The translations under genes and the position numbers were made by a program. This document shows positions 7,521-21,400 of a stretch of 64,000 bases of DNA, piece by piece. Source of the stretch: Glutinoglossum americanum (lineage: Eukaryota; Ascomycota; Geoglossomycetes; Geoglossales; Geoglossaceae); assembly GCA_020080175.1 (NCBI GenBank), contig JAGHQL010000023.1, forward strand, positions 1 through 64,000. The letters run 5' to 3'. The notes beneath the pieces are model-generated. The model saw nothing but the letters and a program-made list of their open reading frames with translations, was not told where the DNA came from and did no database searches. Positions within the stretch are counted from its first letter, which is position 1. Each line of letters starts with the position of its first letter.

Positions 7521-9848
7521 TGGAAGACACAGATCGCCGGCGATTCCCCTACTGCGAATATCCTGAAATGCCAAAAACCACCCAAACCTACAAGCCGGCG
7601 GCAATTCGTCTTCAATAGAGCCGTCGTATACTACGTGAGCTCGGTTTTCTACTGGCGCTATACCCCTTGTCACAATCGACACTTCGAAATGTGGAGCAAA
7701 TTACCCCGCGAGGGGGGGTATTAAGATTAAATTATAGGTAGGTGTGGTGGTTTATTTGACTGGCGGTGCAACGCTTGAGACGCCTGGAGGCAGAATTGTC
7801 TGTATTTACTTATTCAGAGTAGAATGGCGACGCCAGCGATAGCACTCACCGCATACATGTTTATTAGACTCATCGCTAGTAAAGCATTGGTATACGAGTA
7901 GGATACTCACCCGAAGCTCGTTGGTAGCTGTTTCTGCCCCCTAGTCACTTCCGAGCGAAAATAGAGTGTTTATTGCATATGGAGTGGGCTTCGTTTGCTC
8001 GCCTACCACCCGTCCGCCGGAGCCAGGCACCGTCTCATATACTAATCCATCCAGTGGCACTATACCAAAACATCCAAGAGGAAGTCCGAAGACGTGATAG
8101 CCTACGGGAAAGAGATGAGACTCTGTGGGGCGGGTAGTGAGGGCTGAGGTGCTTCCGAGAACTGCGCGGCGGTTGAGGATATCAGAACTACGAGATATCT
8201 GAAACGCTTCACTGAGTTGACGACTCCGAATGAGAGAAATCCTCACACTATAACTGCCCGCCATCTTCTCGTCTCCTAAGGCACAGTCCCAAGTCTACCC
8301 CCTAGACTAGGGTTCTAAAAGGCCACAAGTCTCACACCTACTGGCCAACTCAAGGGCATCATTTTGTCGAATACAGAACACAGTCTATCCGTTCTATCGA
8401 TGCAAGCCTCCATCAACTCCACAACTCACTACCTTGCCGAACAACTCAGCAGAATTCACCCTACTCCAAACACCACAGGATAGTGGTAAAAAGTCCGACT
8501 ACCCGAGGTCTACACCGCCTTCAGCTAATTAATATTATGCTTCCTATCGACCCACTTTAAGCCGCGGAAGAATAGGCTGACAACTTGTTCCCCAAGATTC
8601 GCATAAGTAACGAAAGGAATACGTACACTCAGCTTTTCGACAAGATTTCTCCAGCGGAAAGGCGAAGAGCTACTGGCCCCCTTTAGCTAATCGTCCACCC
8701 CCTATCCTCCCGAAAAAGCCGCCAATCATAGCGCGTTGGGGCGGTCTTGAGGACATCATAGATAATGAGGGGTGAAACCCCCTAAGTTCGGCCACTACTT
8801 CTGGCGCTCGCAGACCCGCCTATTTATTGTGACCGCCTGCCGCGGTATTCGGACGCTCAGCTGGGATTAAAGTGTTATCCCACCGATCTTAAGTATCCTT
8901 ATATGCTCTTAGTGATCTCTCCCCCCTCCCCCCCCTCGGCAGTGACATCTGCAGCCCAACGAATACAACCCCCTGCCCCGAGGCAATCGCCGATATGCAG
9001 GCTCAGGTGCTTGAGTTGCCCTATCTGTTGTTCTTAGTGCCCGATCCGACTTGGCCAAGAAAGGGTTCTCAGCCTCCGAACCATAACTATAGTATGATGC
9101 TTGGTAGTAATTCTATCCCGTGTTACGCCGTCCCGGAGAGTGCTACTCCGTGTTATGTGACTCTATGTTATGCCGTTTTGTGAAGCCTCCATGCCGAAGG
9201 GGCTTTAGCCCCTTTTTCGCAGCTGAATTGCCTACAGTCCTTATCATATAAGTTGGCTAGTATCCTACATAGTTAAGAGGTAGTGCTTCGAAGTAGCAAG
9301 CAATTCAAGCGGGTTCTTCTATTCAATAAAGTTCCTTATATACACTATTGCTATAGTCATATCCGCAACCATTCCGCAAGCGCGAGCACAACCTACAACA
9401 CTATCTCGCATATTAAATGCTCCTGACACGAACCCTCTACAGACGATCGCAACTCGGTAGCTTGTTGCTTCATGCCATCTAACTAGGCGCCTAAACCTTA
9501 TAGTGTTCATTCCTACTAGAAACCACCCCCTGTTTCCAAATCAAAGCTTTCTTCCCACGGTTTTGCCTAAGTTTGCGTGCCTCAGAGTTGCACCAAGCGG
9601 CTTACGTCTACACTTAACCTGCATATTGTTTCACGAGTTAAACCGGAAACTGCTCTGTGATCTTGTCCACGGGCGTTCTGCATTCTGGATAATCTAGCTC
9701 TATGGGCATGCCACGTTAGCCGATTGCAAACTATATACAACGCTAGTAGATGGGCAAGGGAGGAAAGGATCTATTTCTAAAGCCCACTAGATGGCCGTTT
9801 CAACAGTTGTACTAGTGACCGGAGTGGGTAGTAATCCTCCTAGGACCG
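7521..9848. other. Gene-poor stretch
   Basis: No gene recognised. It holds a 107-codon minus-strand frame with an ATG at 8264 (to 7941) of unknown nature, C-rich tracts around 8920-8940, and a perfect 8-bp hairpin at 9197-9214 (AAGGGGCT, two bases, AGCCCCTT) followed by T residues. The short frame at 8995-9183 codes mainly for low-complexity repeats of CYAV type. Confidence 0.4.
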
Positions 9849-11760
9849 CTAACTATAGCAACTTTGATATTGGCGATCTCTTCTACGGCGTTGCGTAAGA
9901 TGGGTCTTTACGTAATCTAAGACGTTGTCAGTATTGGTCTTGGCAGAACGGCGATAAGACTCGTCTGGCCGTGCAATCTTTGCGGAGTAGAGAGATGCTT
10001 CAACACCGGGCTTCGGCAGATTCCCAATACCGCAATCGTTGACGAACGCCCCGCAAGTCTGGAAGAATGGCTTGGCAAGTTGGCCAGGAACGCTACCTGA
10101 GATTTTGATGAATGCACCAGAAGACGTTGACTTCTTTATCTGAGCAATGATGAACTTGTCGGTGAGGATGATATATTCGGCCCTTATCTGTGCAATTCGA
10201 CTACCCAGGTAATCTGGCAGTCGCGCGCAACAGCCGGGACAGAGTCGGCGACATTCAAGTCTGTCGTTAACCGGTCAATAGATCTTCTTATTATGGTGTA
10301 GACTATGGTATCATGAAGCTCCTGTGCCGAATAATGTTTATTAACAACACTATTAAGTGTCAGATCGATTTTTCAAGTTTCCCCGATCTACCGTGTCGTT
10401 CTCTGAGTTTTTGAGCAATCCCAAGTGTCTTCGAAGGAGTGGGTTGTCCTGTAAGATGTGCTGTTGCTCAGTCAATAAGCTGACGATCTCCCTCCTGGAG
10501 CTGTCAATGCCCTGTCCTAATTCTATGATCTCTCGCTCCAACTTCTTAAATTCTGCCTCCCAGCTTGAGAGGGAGGAATTGTTTAGACATCTCGCCAATG
10601 GCGGCTTTGTTTATTACTCGATTAAACCGTTGAGGGGGATGCCTTCTAACAGGGCATTGGCGGTCAGGGCAACGAGGTATGGATTGAGCTATAACTTCAA
10701 AACGTCTCGAAGTCCAGCGCACTCTCCACGCTTATCTTGGATATATACTTCTGCTATTCCCGTATGCCCATCGAGCGTTTCTGCGCTGGGGAAGTAGCCG
10801 CATCCGAGCATAACTAAAGGCGTTCCACTCAGGCCGATCTGGCAGTATGTCCTCATTTCGAGAAGGTCCGCTCGAGCTTCTCGTTTGACCGGAGATATCT
10901 GGAAGTAGCCCTCAGGGCAAATACCCCCGGGTATTGGCGCCCGTAGGATAGCTTTCTGGAGCAGCGCTGATTGCATGGGAGACGGCCTCATGGCGTAACC
11001 CACGGCATGCTGCAGTCCCCTTTATACTCACAGGGCTAAGAACAGTTCACGGTGTACACACTTCATGGCACCACAAGGCGCACCGAGAGTGCGCACAATG
11101 AATCTTTTTGCTATCAGCGAGCAGAAATTCGGTGTGACCGCCTCGAACCTCATTTTCAGTTGGGAGGATCTTGATCTTTGGAATCCCTAGCAAGACAATA
11201 CCTTGAGGATATGAGAAGGTCACCGCAGTTGTAGAGACGTTTGCTTGCGGCTCTCCCTCTATAGCGAAGCAGACCATTTACGCGGGCTATCATCTTGTGA
11301 AGCTCTCTGGTCCTGTTGCGCACAACTTGAATGATCGCGGAACGCTTATCGATGCCAGAGACTTGGGCAATATTCTCCATTGAGCGGACTAAGCCATCGT
11401 GAAAGGTTGCTCGATGTCCTCTTTTAAGTAATTCGCGAAGGGCGGTTGACATCATAGTCAGTGTCGTTTCTAGGACCGCCGTTGCATCAGAAGCGGTAGA
11501 TTCGAGGTGTCCCTTAAGTAAGTTTGCGCTGGGGCGCTGGAAGAACGGAACTCCTCTAGATTTGTTACTACCACTGATGAAACCGTATAATCCATGGACA
11601 AAAGTATCGACAAACAACAGTCCAACAATGCCGAGCGAGCGACGACCGAGAGGAAAGCTTTGGTAAGATCAACAAATGTGCTGTATCCACTAGCGTGCGC
11701 TCCGCGCTCAAGAGTGGATGTGCTGGCAGCCGTAGTCACCTTGGTCGTCGAGGCCCCGTA
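9849..11760 (-). other. Unrecognised coding-like locus with several interruptions
   Basis: Read on the minus strand, successive stretches are open and protein-like, in changing frames. About 11740-11050 includes LVRSMENIAQVSGIDKRSAI. About 10991-10689 includes LLGMRTY-like text ending near HTGIAEVYIQDKRGE. About 10598-10360 is Glu/Lys/Leu-rich and probably helical. About 10262-9849 includes AEYIILTDKFIIAQIKKS and AKPFFQTCGAFVNDCGIG. No family was recognised. Either this is an intron-rich gene of unknown type or, more likely, an old decayed gene or element with several breaks. A virus-like origin cannot be excluded, but I see no hallmark motif for one. Confidence 0.4.
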
Positions 11761-11783
11761 GAAGCATTTGCCTCCAGTCTCGA

Positions 11784-13635
11784 TTGTCCTCCTTTAGGAT
11801 CGCAAAAACATTATCCCATATCAGCCTAGTTTGTCTAAACATTATTTGCCTTGGGCGGGGTTTAGATGAGCTTTCTCCAGGCAATAGTCCGCTTTCGCTC
11901 TTTATTCTTCAAGTATTTCCTCTGATCTTTCGTGGCATTTCCTCAATGAACCCCCTCGCCGTTCAAGCCCAGGGATAAGTCGCGAGAGGGATAGCATTTT
12001 GCACCGGCCCAGCAATGTCCTGTTTGCCGAAGATTTCCACAAAGATCATGTCCCCTGTTTCCTCTACCTCTATCCCCCCTGCCTCCTCTACCTCCACTGA
12101 ACCTGTCTCTACCAAACCCGTCGCGGAGATTCCAGGCTCACCCTCCTCAGTTTAGCGGAATCATAGGGTTATATGTATTTGCTTATGTTGGCAGTGATGC
12201 CAAATAATAGTAAAAGGCATATGAGCGCGGAAGACGTGAAGAGGGGTAGGGGTTGATTGAAAGAGCGTCGATGGTATCTTTATATAGCACGAAATACATA
12301 TTGAACATCGGCATTTATTCGAACAGGGTTTCAGAAAACACCCGCATGAAGTCAAGCAGAGGGCAGCTGGAAAGAGTACTTCCGATGCACAACGACAAGG
12401 AGAGGCAACCGATGGCGGGGCGCAGAAGTTGGTCGAGCACCGAGTAACACAACAGTAGCGTACCTCAGCATAGGTAGCTAGTGCTCACAAGACTAATAAA
12501 AAGGCATACATGTCAGAGGTGGAAGCGGGGTCTAGCAGGCCTTCCTTATATAAAGCTGTGTGATCCGGAAATACCGATTCCGTGCAGAGGCTACTGGGTA
12601 ATAACGTTAATGTTAACGCAAGTGTCGATAGCCAAGGCAACGCTTTGCAAGCAGCAGTGCCCAGTGGCAAAGAGTCGATTACAGGTTCCAGCGTCACGCT
12701 CCTAGAAGTGTGAATAGATGGAAGTGCTTTGCAATTTGCGACCAGTCGGCGAATTCGACAGGAAAATGAGGAGGCTATTGCTTAGCCACAGCTAATTCAC
12801 TAGTCCCTGTAGAATGGAGACAGCAAGGAGTGGGCTCCTGAGTGTTGAAGGCTCTAATGCCCCCACGAGAGCGAATGCCAAAGGGATAGAGACTCTAGGA
12901 GCAAAGTTACCCCGGTCGTCAGGGAACTAAGGCCAGACATATTTCATTCTGAGGTCCTTTGTTGCCATAATAGCGGTTAGTGCAGCTTTCAAAGGGCTCA
13001 GTTGGGACCAGAACACAGGATGCAAAATCTTCAAGTCCGTCCTAGCAGAGCAGACAGACAGTCAACCCCTTGAGGAGGTATCCTCGTGTGTAGGCAAGGT
13101 TACCTCTTAGTTGGCTGGCCTGCAGAATAATATTTCGAGCCCGGAATATGAGTCTAGGGAGCTAACAGTTCCTTCGCCCACCTAGCTTATGCCTGTCGGG
13201 TCTGAGAGGCTGGTGGTACCATGGGAGCTCACTAAGATAAGGCCCTATAAGTCCGCAACAAGGCGGACTACCAGATAGGTTACCAACACAGCGAGAGAGG
13301 TATGGCACCTTCGATAGAGACTTCTGATGCCTCAAAGGCAGTTTCCTAAGATAGCGAGGGAGAGTTGCTGGTTAGCGTTACTATCTGCAGAGTGTAAAAT
13401 GATTAGCCTGAGTTAAAAAAAAAAAAGATTAGAAGCAAAAGGCCAGCGAGTATCCGCAATTAGACTCCAAAGGTGGGGCCCTCCCTCCAAACCTCCTAGA
13501 ACACAGCAGACGTTTTAGTGAGGCAGAGATCTGGGTATAACCCATAACTTCAAGGTTGCATTGATGAAAGCTTAGAATTGACCACGTGATCCCGGAGCAA
13601 GCAATCTCTGGAATGTCAGAGGACAATAAGACCAT
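11784..13635. other. Gene-poor stretch before TRM8
   Basis: No coding region or RNA gene recognised. Two short poly-A-type tracts occur (near 13417-13428) and a weak copy of the 93-bp repeat lies near 13250-13300. From about 13.6 kb the housekeeping genes begin. Confidence 0.45.
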
Positions 13636-14678
<1,043 letters not shown>

Positions 14679-15697
14679 TCTACAATGAGATATCCAGATG
14701 TCGTTCGGGAAATATAGAAATGATGAACTCAAAAGTGGATACGAAGCGAGGATGACTTTCTGACCCCAACCACAACACACATTTACTCGTAGTGTTTCCG
14801 GCAGACCTAGGATCCTAAGGGATTCCCCCGGGAAAATACACAATCGTAAAAAATCAGGTTTAGCCTACCAGTATGGTTCGGAAGTGCTCGTAATTTGGGT
14901 TACAGCGGGCTAGACTTCAATTCCTAAAGATGAATTCGGCTGTCCGAGAATACATATTTAAAGGCGTGGAGGAAAATAAAATTTTGGACACCCTCACCCT
15001 CCGCTAGCCAATTAATTTTGGCAGCAATACGGCAAAAACAGGGGCACCAATGCTGGGTCCCCCTTATTTATTCTCGGCCCCAGTCAACTAGTCATAAAAT
15101 CAGAGGCGGTAATGACGAAGAGGTTCAATATATATGCGGAAACTCGTCACTAGGCCCATGTGTCCAAGATCTAATCCCACCTGCACATGAGAACTGCACC
15201 TCAAATACACCAGAACGCAGAAGAGAGGTTCTGCTTCCAGCATGAATCACTAGTGAGTGGTGTTCAAACTCCCACTCATACCACTAGGCCTCACCCTCAG
15301 TCCCCATTAACTCAGCTATCTTCACTCCCCATTTGCTCCGGGCAAGGTAATGATAGGGCGGCCAGGGTGTCTGAGAGGAGAGACACAAAGCCGGTGTGAG
15401 TAATACACAAGTCGAGGGTAGGAGAAAGGGAAGACGGGTCGAGCCAAGGAAAGATATCTCTGAAGATCACGGGCAGCTATAGAGGCTGGATTTAAGAAAA
15501 TAATGTGGAAATAGAAGCATAGAAGAGATGGGGTTTCTGATGAGAAAATCGATAGACAATAGGTGAGAGAAGAGTGTCAAACAAACAGATGGGACGCGGC
15601 AAAAATCCTCCGGCGCATTCTAGCCGTGGAACGACCTAGTACAGGACGCTGAAAGCTTTGTATACCGTATACTCCTTCGCTAAAAGCCCAAATATGC
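14679..15697. other. Intergenic between TRM8 and GID4
   Basis: No gene recognised. It contains the TRM8 upstream region and the GID4 3' region. Short frames at 15018-15399 lack protein-like character. Confidence 0.5.
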
Positions 15698-16863
15698 TCA
15701 ACGAAATTCCATAGCGCCAAAACACCCTCGGTCGTCAATACGCTTCAGTTCGAGCTGCTGATACCTGTTGCTTTCAATTTCGTCAGCGCACTACTCTACC
15801 GCACGTAATGACTGGGTAAAAGTAGAATTAATACTTTTCGCTTTTGGAGTGAAAATATATGCCGCTGACATCCCCAGTGACCTGATTAAAGCAGATGTAG
15901 TAAAATCCTTCAAAGCTGGCCCCGGAGATCGTCCTAACCCGGTGATCCGGCACAAGAAAGTATTCTTTCCACCTCATGAAGATATGTTCCCTCTTAGCGA
16001 AATTCTTGCAGCTAAAGTCGGGCTTCCTCGCCTGTTTCGCCATAGGCAGATAAGCTGGAAATCTGTTCCAGTGTTGATAGTCCACCTTTTCAGTAGATCC
16101 CCATTCTTTATTTTGAGTACGAAATGTATATTTGGTGCCGATCATCTCTCCCTCGAAATATGTGGTTAAAGTTGGATGGTCTTCCGTCAAGCCTTCATTC
16201 TGCTCAGTACTAAGCATCGCCACACTATGGTATTTGACGAACCTTGAATCCGTAGATAGCCGCAGAGAAATGATTCCCCCATGTCAACATGTTTCAGTTC
16301 CACCTGAACATCGTACACCTGGCGGTCAGACTGCTGCGTGCCACGGAACTTGCTGCCCGCGCGGAGAAAGGATGACGAATAATTTGGAAATAGCTATAAA
16401 GTGTAGGATGTTAACACCTATCGAGGGTTGGGGCGGCAGTGTGCGATGCGCTCACCCGTACGTTAGAGAACTCATAACTCATCGACGGAGAGGGAGTTTC
16501 TGTTGTGCCATGAGATGCCAATCCCAGAGAGATGCGCGTGTCTATATCTTTAGTGTCTGGGCCAGGGCTAATCGGGCTTAGCATATCAGAGACAGGATTG
16601 TCCTCCTCAGTATCCATCTCTTTCAAGTGTATGCCGTGCGGGGTGCAGTTCTCCAGTGGTCGCGGCGAATCAACGTCTGATGGCGGGGTCGGCTGTTGCT
16701 GAGGTGTCGTTTCTGCATCAATTATCCCATCAGGTGTATCCACCCGCCATGCGTTGTGTCTCGATTCGTCGGGCGGACAGCTCGTGTGCTGAGGTCTGTG
16801 AAGAAGTGAATCGATTATCGCCGATGGGGATTCGTTGCGCGTCTCGTCATTAGGGGTCGGCAT
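15698..16863 (-). CDS. GID4: GID/CTLH E3 ligase substrate receptor (Vid24 family)
   Basis: Gid4 recognises N-terminal proline degrons on gluconeogenic enzymes and recruits them to the GID ubiquitin ligase when glucose returns. The N-terminal part (from the ATG at 16863, MPTPNDETRNES) is Ser/Pro/Thr-rich and disordered. The conserved beta-barrel begins SSSFLRAGSKFRGTQQSDR, continues VYDVQVELKHVDM, FLCGYLRIQGLTEDHPTLTT, YFEGEMIG, then FMRWKEYFLVPDH and ISGASFEGFYYICF, and ends CFGAMEFR. Three introns are inferred (about 16396-16456, 16193-16241 and 15774-15832). The middle one restores the reading LRIQ-GLTED exactly. The C-terminal EFR is the usual family end. PGK1, a glycolytic and gluconeogenic enzyme, lies elsewhere in the window but no operon-like link is implied. 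Confidence 0.93.
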
Positions 16864-17208
16864 TGAGCGTGATATTACGTTGAAAGAGCCTTTGAACAAT
16901 TTTAATTGAGAGAAAAAGAAGAAAAGTGTTGTGGTTAACTGTGAGGTTGATATTTTCACCTCTGGTATGATTGGTGTCGTGAGGGGATCGAAGTTGAGTG
17001 GGAGCTGGGGGGTTATGCGGAGGAACGTCGCCCGTTGGCCCGGCTTTGGAACGAAGCAAAACCAACCGATCACACCGTCATCAGCACCATACGATGCAGC
17101 AGTTTTACTTATTCATCGCGATTGAGATTTATTACTGTACAAGTTTGCTCATCACACTTTAGACTTAGGAAGAGAATGCCCATAAACTTCGCTTTTAGGC
17201 AACAAAAT
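16864..17208. promoter_or_regulatory. Intergenic: GID4 upstream region
   Basis: 345 bp between the GID4 start codon and the MAGO stop codon, both genes on the minus strand. It must hold the MAGO 3' end and the GID4 promoter. No specific site can be called. Confidence 0.45.
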
Positions 17209-18015
17209 TTAAATAGGTTTTATCTGACGCGAACACATGAGCCATGGGTGATGCAGAAATCTGGGGTAGCGCGTACCTTGAAATGCAAGGATATGAGAGA
17301 AAAAACAAGTGCCTTCAGATCCTGGACGAGGTAGTAAAACACGCGCAAACCCTCCGGGTCTGCGGACTCTGTTACGTCGACAAGAGATCCGATTTTCGCA
17401 GTCTAGGATCGTTCGAATTCAACGTATCATCACGTGATTCTGGATAAGAATTTTTGCTCACCTCGAAGGAGATATGTTCATTCCCAAGCCGGATTTCAAG
17501 CTCCTGTCGTCCATCCTTGTTTTTCTGTGGCCACTTGGTGTCGTCTTCTCTGGGTAAGGTCAGTAGGAACATGGGTGTTATGGACTCATGATATATTATT
17601 ACTTCATGATCTCACTCTGTTTGATAATGCGCTTGATTTCGTCGATGAGCACAGAACTCACACACACTGCCGATCTCCCGTATTAGGTTGGTCTCTGGGG
17701 ACACAATGGCCATCATTACAGGGCTACATACTCTCCTTGCGGATGAGAGAGTCATTTCGGTAGTTTGAATTGTTTGCATAACGTGCGGAGGCACTTCTGC
17801 CATCCCCGAGGACCCTGAAATCAAATTCTATACCTAGATTTAGCAAGCGCTCTCTGCAGGTATAACGGGCAAAAGCATACGCACCAAGGAATTCATGACC
17901 GAAACGACCGGAATGCCCAGAACTACATAAGATCCATCAGCAACAGAACAGCTTCACCGGGCGAGCGATCGTACTAATATCGGACATAAAAAGGCTCGCT
18001 TGATGCCGCTGCCAT
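17209..18015 (-). CDS. MAGO: Mago nashi, exon junction complex core
   Basis: Mago binds Y14 (RBM8A) and locks eIF4AIII onto spliced mRNA. The start [20 protein letters not shown] matches the family N-terminus. Then come [102 protein letters not shown] and the invariant end LHFKIKPI. Six exons are needed. The last codes only for IKPI (17209-17220) and was found from the invariant C-terminus after an AG acceptor. Intron phases all agree. The gene is head-to-head with SEC26. Retention of an EJC subunit fits an intron-rich ascomycete; budding yeasts have lost it. No fragment of it is missing. Confidence 0.95.
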
Positions 18016-18409
18016 CTGGGCGCAGTGTATTATTGATCAGATGGGGAAAAGTGGTAAGTCGAGTGTGAAAGCCGGGGCAGATGGCTGTGAGGCTGAAAAT
18101 GATTGTTTTCGGGCACGACTAGCGCAGTTTTGAGCACTAAAAGATTCGGCGCACACCCATTTTGGTTCTGAACACAGTGGAACTTCATGACTATCAAATT
18201 TGGGAGTTCTTCGAGCTCTACAGTCCCCTGAATCATACTGGTTGGGCAAGTACGACTCAACTTTTAATGATCAAGCAGGTTCCTCTAGTCTCAGCAGGAC
18301 AATTAACCCGACTTCAGCGTCCAAGTCCGCCAATCGAAGAGTGGCAGAATCCACCCTTCGAATACCCCACTCTGCACATCTTGGCTTGCCTTCTCTACAA
18401 CTGCACAGC
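18016..18409. promoter_or_regulatory. Divergent promoter of MAGO and SEC26
   Basis: 394 bp between two head-to-head start codons. Shared regulation is possible. No defined motif is called. Confidence 0.55.
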
Positions 18410-21400
18410 ATGGCGTCTTTCCTTGAACATTCGTACAGTTTAGTGCACCAAGATAATGCAGCAGACCAACCCACGGTGCAGGAATTGAAAACACAACTGG
18501 AGAAGGGGACAGATGAGATGAAAGTGGAGGTTATGAAGCGCATCTTGACGGTGATGTTGAACGGAGAACCGATGCCTCAGCTGCTCATGCATATCATAAG
18601 ATTTGTCATGCCATCGAAGAGCAAACCATTGAAGAAACTACTATATTTCTATTACGAGATATGCCCAAAGCTTGACGCTAATGGGAAGTTGAAGCAAGAA
18701 ATGATTCTCGTTTGGTATGTTCGCTGAAGCCAAAACCCCAAGGCAATGACGTGAATGCTGAACTTTCGTAGCAATGGCATCCGGAATGACCTACAGCATC
18801 CTAATGAGTACATCCGTGGCAATACCCTTCGGTTCCTCTCCAAACTTAAGGAACCGGAACTCATCGAGCCTTTGCTCTCCTCTGCCCGATCCTGTCTTGA
18901 ACACCGCCATGCCTACGTACGGAAAAACGCTGTCTTTGCCATTTCATCCATCTACCAACTCTCTGAGGGTCTAATTCCCGATGCCCCTGACCTCATCTAC
19001 ACCTTTTTGGAGGGCGAGAGCGACCACATCTGCAAAAGAAACGCTTTTGCGGCACTCGTCGCTATCAGCAATCAGAGGGCGTCAGAGTATCTTAGCAGTA
19101 TCTTTGACGGGATCCCGAATGCGGACGAACTACTGCAATTGGTGGAATTGGAATTCATCAGGAAGGATGCTGTACAGAACTCCCAGAACAAGGTGAAAAT
19201 CGTTTAGTATGCAAGAAGTGGCCGAGGGACTGACCGACTTAGCAGGCTCGATATTTGAGATTGATATTTGACCTTCTGGAAGCTGGTGCTACTACTGTTG
19301 TTTACGAAGCCGCTTCATCCCTGACCTCTCTTACAAGCAACCCAGTTGCTGTCAAGGCAGCGGCGTCTAAGTTCATTGAACTAAGTATAAAAGAGGCGGA
19401 CAACAACGTCAAGCTCATTGTTCTAGACCGAGTGGACCAATTGAGACTAAATAACGAAGGCGTGTTAGACGATTTAGTTATGGAAATACTTCGTGTGCTC
19501 TCTAGCCCAGACATCGATGTGCGAAGGAAAGCCCTCGCTATTGCTATGGAGATGGTATCCAGCAAAAATGTAGAAGAGGTTGTCTTACTTCTAAAGAAAG
19601 AGCTTTCAAAGACAGTGGATCAGGAGTTTGAAAAGGTACTGGTGCTAAGGCTTCCTTTACAGTTATCGCTTTGCTCATTCTCCATTGCAGAACAACGAAT
19701 ATCGTCAACTACTAATCCATTCGATCCACCAATGTGCTATCAAATTCTCCGAAGTTGCTGCTAGTGTTGTGGGACTCTTGATGGATTTCATTGCGGACTT
19801 TAACAATACATCAGCGGTCGACGTCATCTCTTTCGTCAAAGAAGTTGTGGAAAAGTTTCCAAAGTTAAGGCCATCCATAGTTGAACGGCTGGTGTCGACA
19901 TTAAGCGAGGTTCGAGCCGGAAAAGTTTACCGTGGAGCACTGTGGATAGTAGGGGAGTACTCCCTCGAGGCTAGTGATATTCGGGATGCTTGGAAGCGGA
20001 TACGGGCTAGTTTAGGAGAAATCCCCATATTGGCGTCGGAGCAGCGGCTACTGGACGAAGTTTCGAATGGCAGCCCAGAGTCCAAAGAGCAGGTGAATGG
20101 ACATGCCAAACCATCAGTGCCTACGGGTTCTCGAAAAGTCCTCGCAGACGGTACTTATGCCACCGAAAGCGCTTTGACTAGCGAATCCGCCACGGCAGCT
20201 AAGTTAGAAGCTGTGAAAGCCGCCCAGAAACCACCACTTCGACAACTTATACTCGATGGAGACTATTATCTTGCATCAGTTCTTTCTTCCACTCTCACAA
20301 AACTTGTTATGCGCCACTCTGAGATCTCTAAGGACGTCGAACGAACTAATGCTTTACGAGCGGAAGCAATGCTCATCATGATCTCTATCATTCGAGTGGG
20401 GCAATCACAGTTTGTGAAGACTCCTATCGATGAGGATTCCGTTGACAGAATCATGTCATGTGTTCGCTCTCTCGCAGAGTTTTCCCGGAAGAACGACCTT
20501 GAGACAGTTTTCCTCGACGATACCAGAAAGGCCTTCCGAGCGATGGTACAAGTGGAAGAGAAGAAGCGTGCCGCCAAGGAAGCTGTTGAGAAAGCCAAGG
20601 CAGCAATGCAGGTAGATGATGTTGTTTCTATACGACAGCTTGCCAAAAGAACGGCTGGTGACGGCACAGACGAGATCGAATTGGACCTCGAAAAGGCTAC
20701 CGGAGGCGATGCTACTGTCGAGGATCTCTCCTCCAAGCTTAGTAGGGTTGTCCAACTCACAGGTTTCTCAGACCCTGTGTACGCAGAAGCGTATGTCAAG
20801 GTACACCAATTCGATATTGTTCTCGATGTCTTATTGGTGAATCAAACGACGGAGACACTACAGAATCTTTCTGTGGAATTCGCCACATTAGGTGACCTCA
20901 AAGTAGTTGAGCGGCCGACAACCCAGAATCTTGGCCCCCACGATTTCCAGAATGTTCAATCAACGATCAAGGTATCCTCAACAGACACTGGGGTAATATT
21001 TGGCAATGTAGTGTATGATGGCCCTAGCTCGACCGAGACCAACGTGGTCATCCTGAATGACGTTCATGTCGATATAATGGACTACATCCAGCCGGCCTAT
21101 TGTACGGAAACGCAGTTCAGAACGATGTGGACGGAGTTTGAGTGGGAGAACAAGGTCAATATTAACTCCAAGGCAAAATCGTTGAGGGATTTCTTGACAC
21201 AGCTCATGGCTTGTACAAACATGAGTTGCCTGACCCCAGAGGCCTCATTGAAGGGAGATTGCCAGTTTTTGAGCGCAAATCTCTACGCCCGAAGCGTGTT
21301 TGGTGGGTCATCTGAACCTATCCGGTCAAGGTGTACGAGATGCTAATGCAATTTATATAGGTGAGGACGCTCTAGCCAATCTCAGCATCGAAAAGGAAGG

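Noticed and set aside
10357-10797. 146-codon plus-strand frame
   Set aside because: Antisense to more protein-like minus-strand stretches; Ser/Pro/Arg/Cys bias of a shadow.
5365-13600. An LTR retrotransposon in the gene-poor block
   Set aside because: No reverse transcriptase, integrase or convincing long terminal repeats were seen; only a weak direct-repeat match near the two sides.
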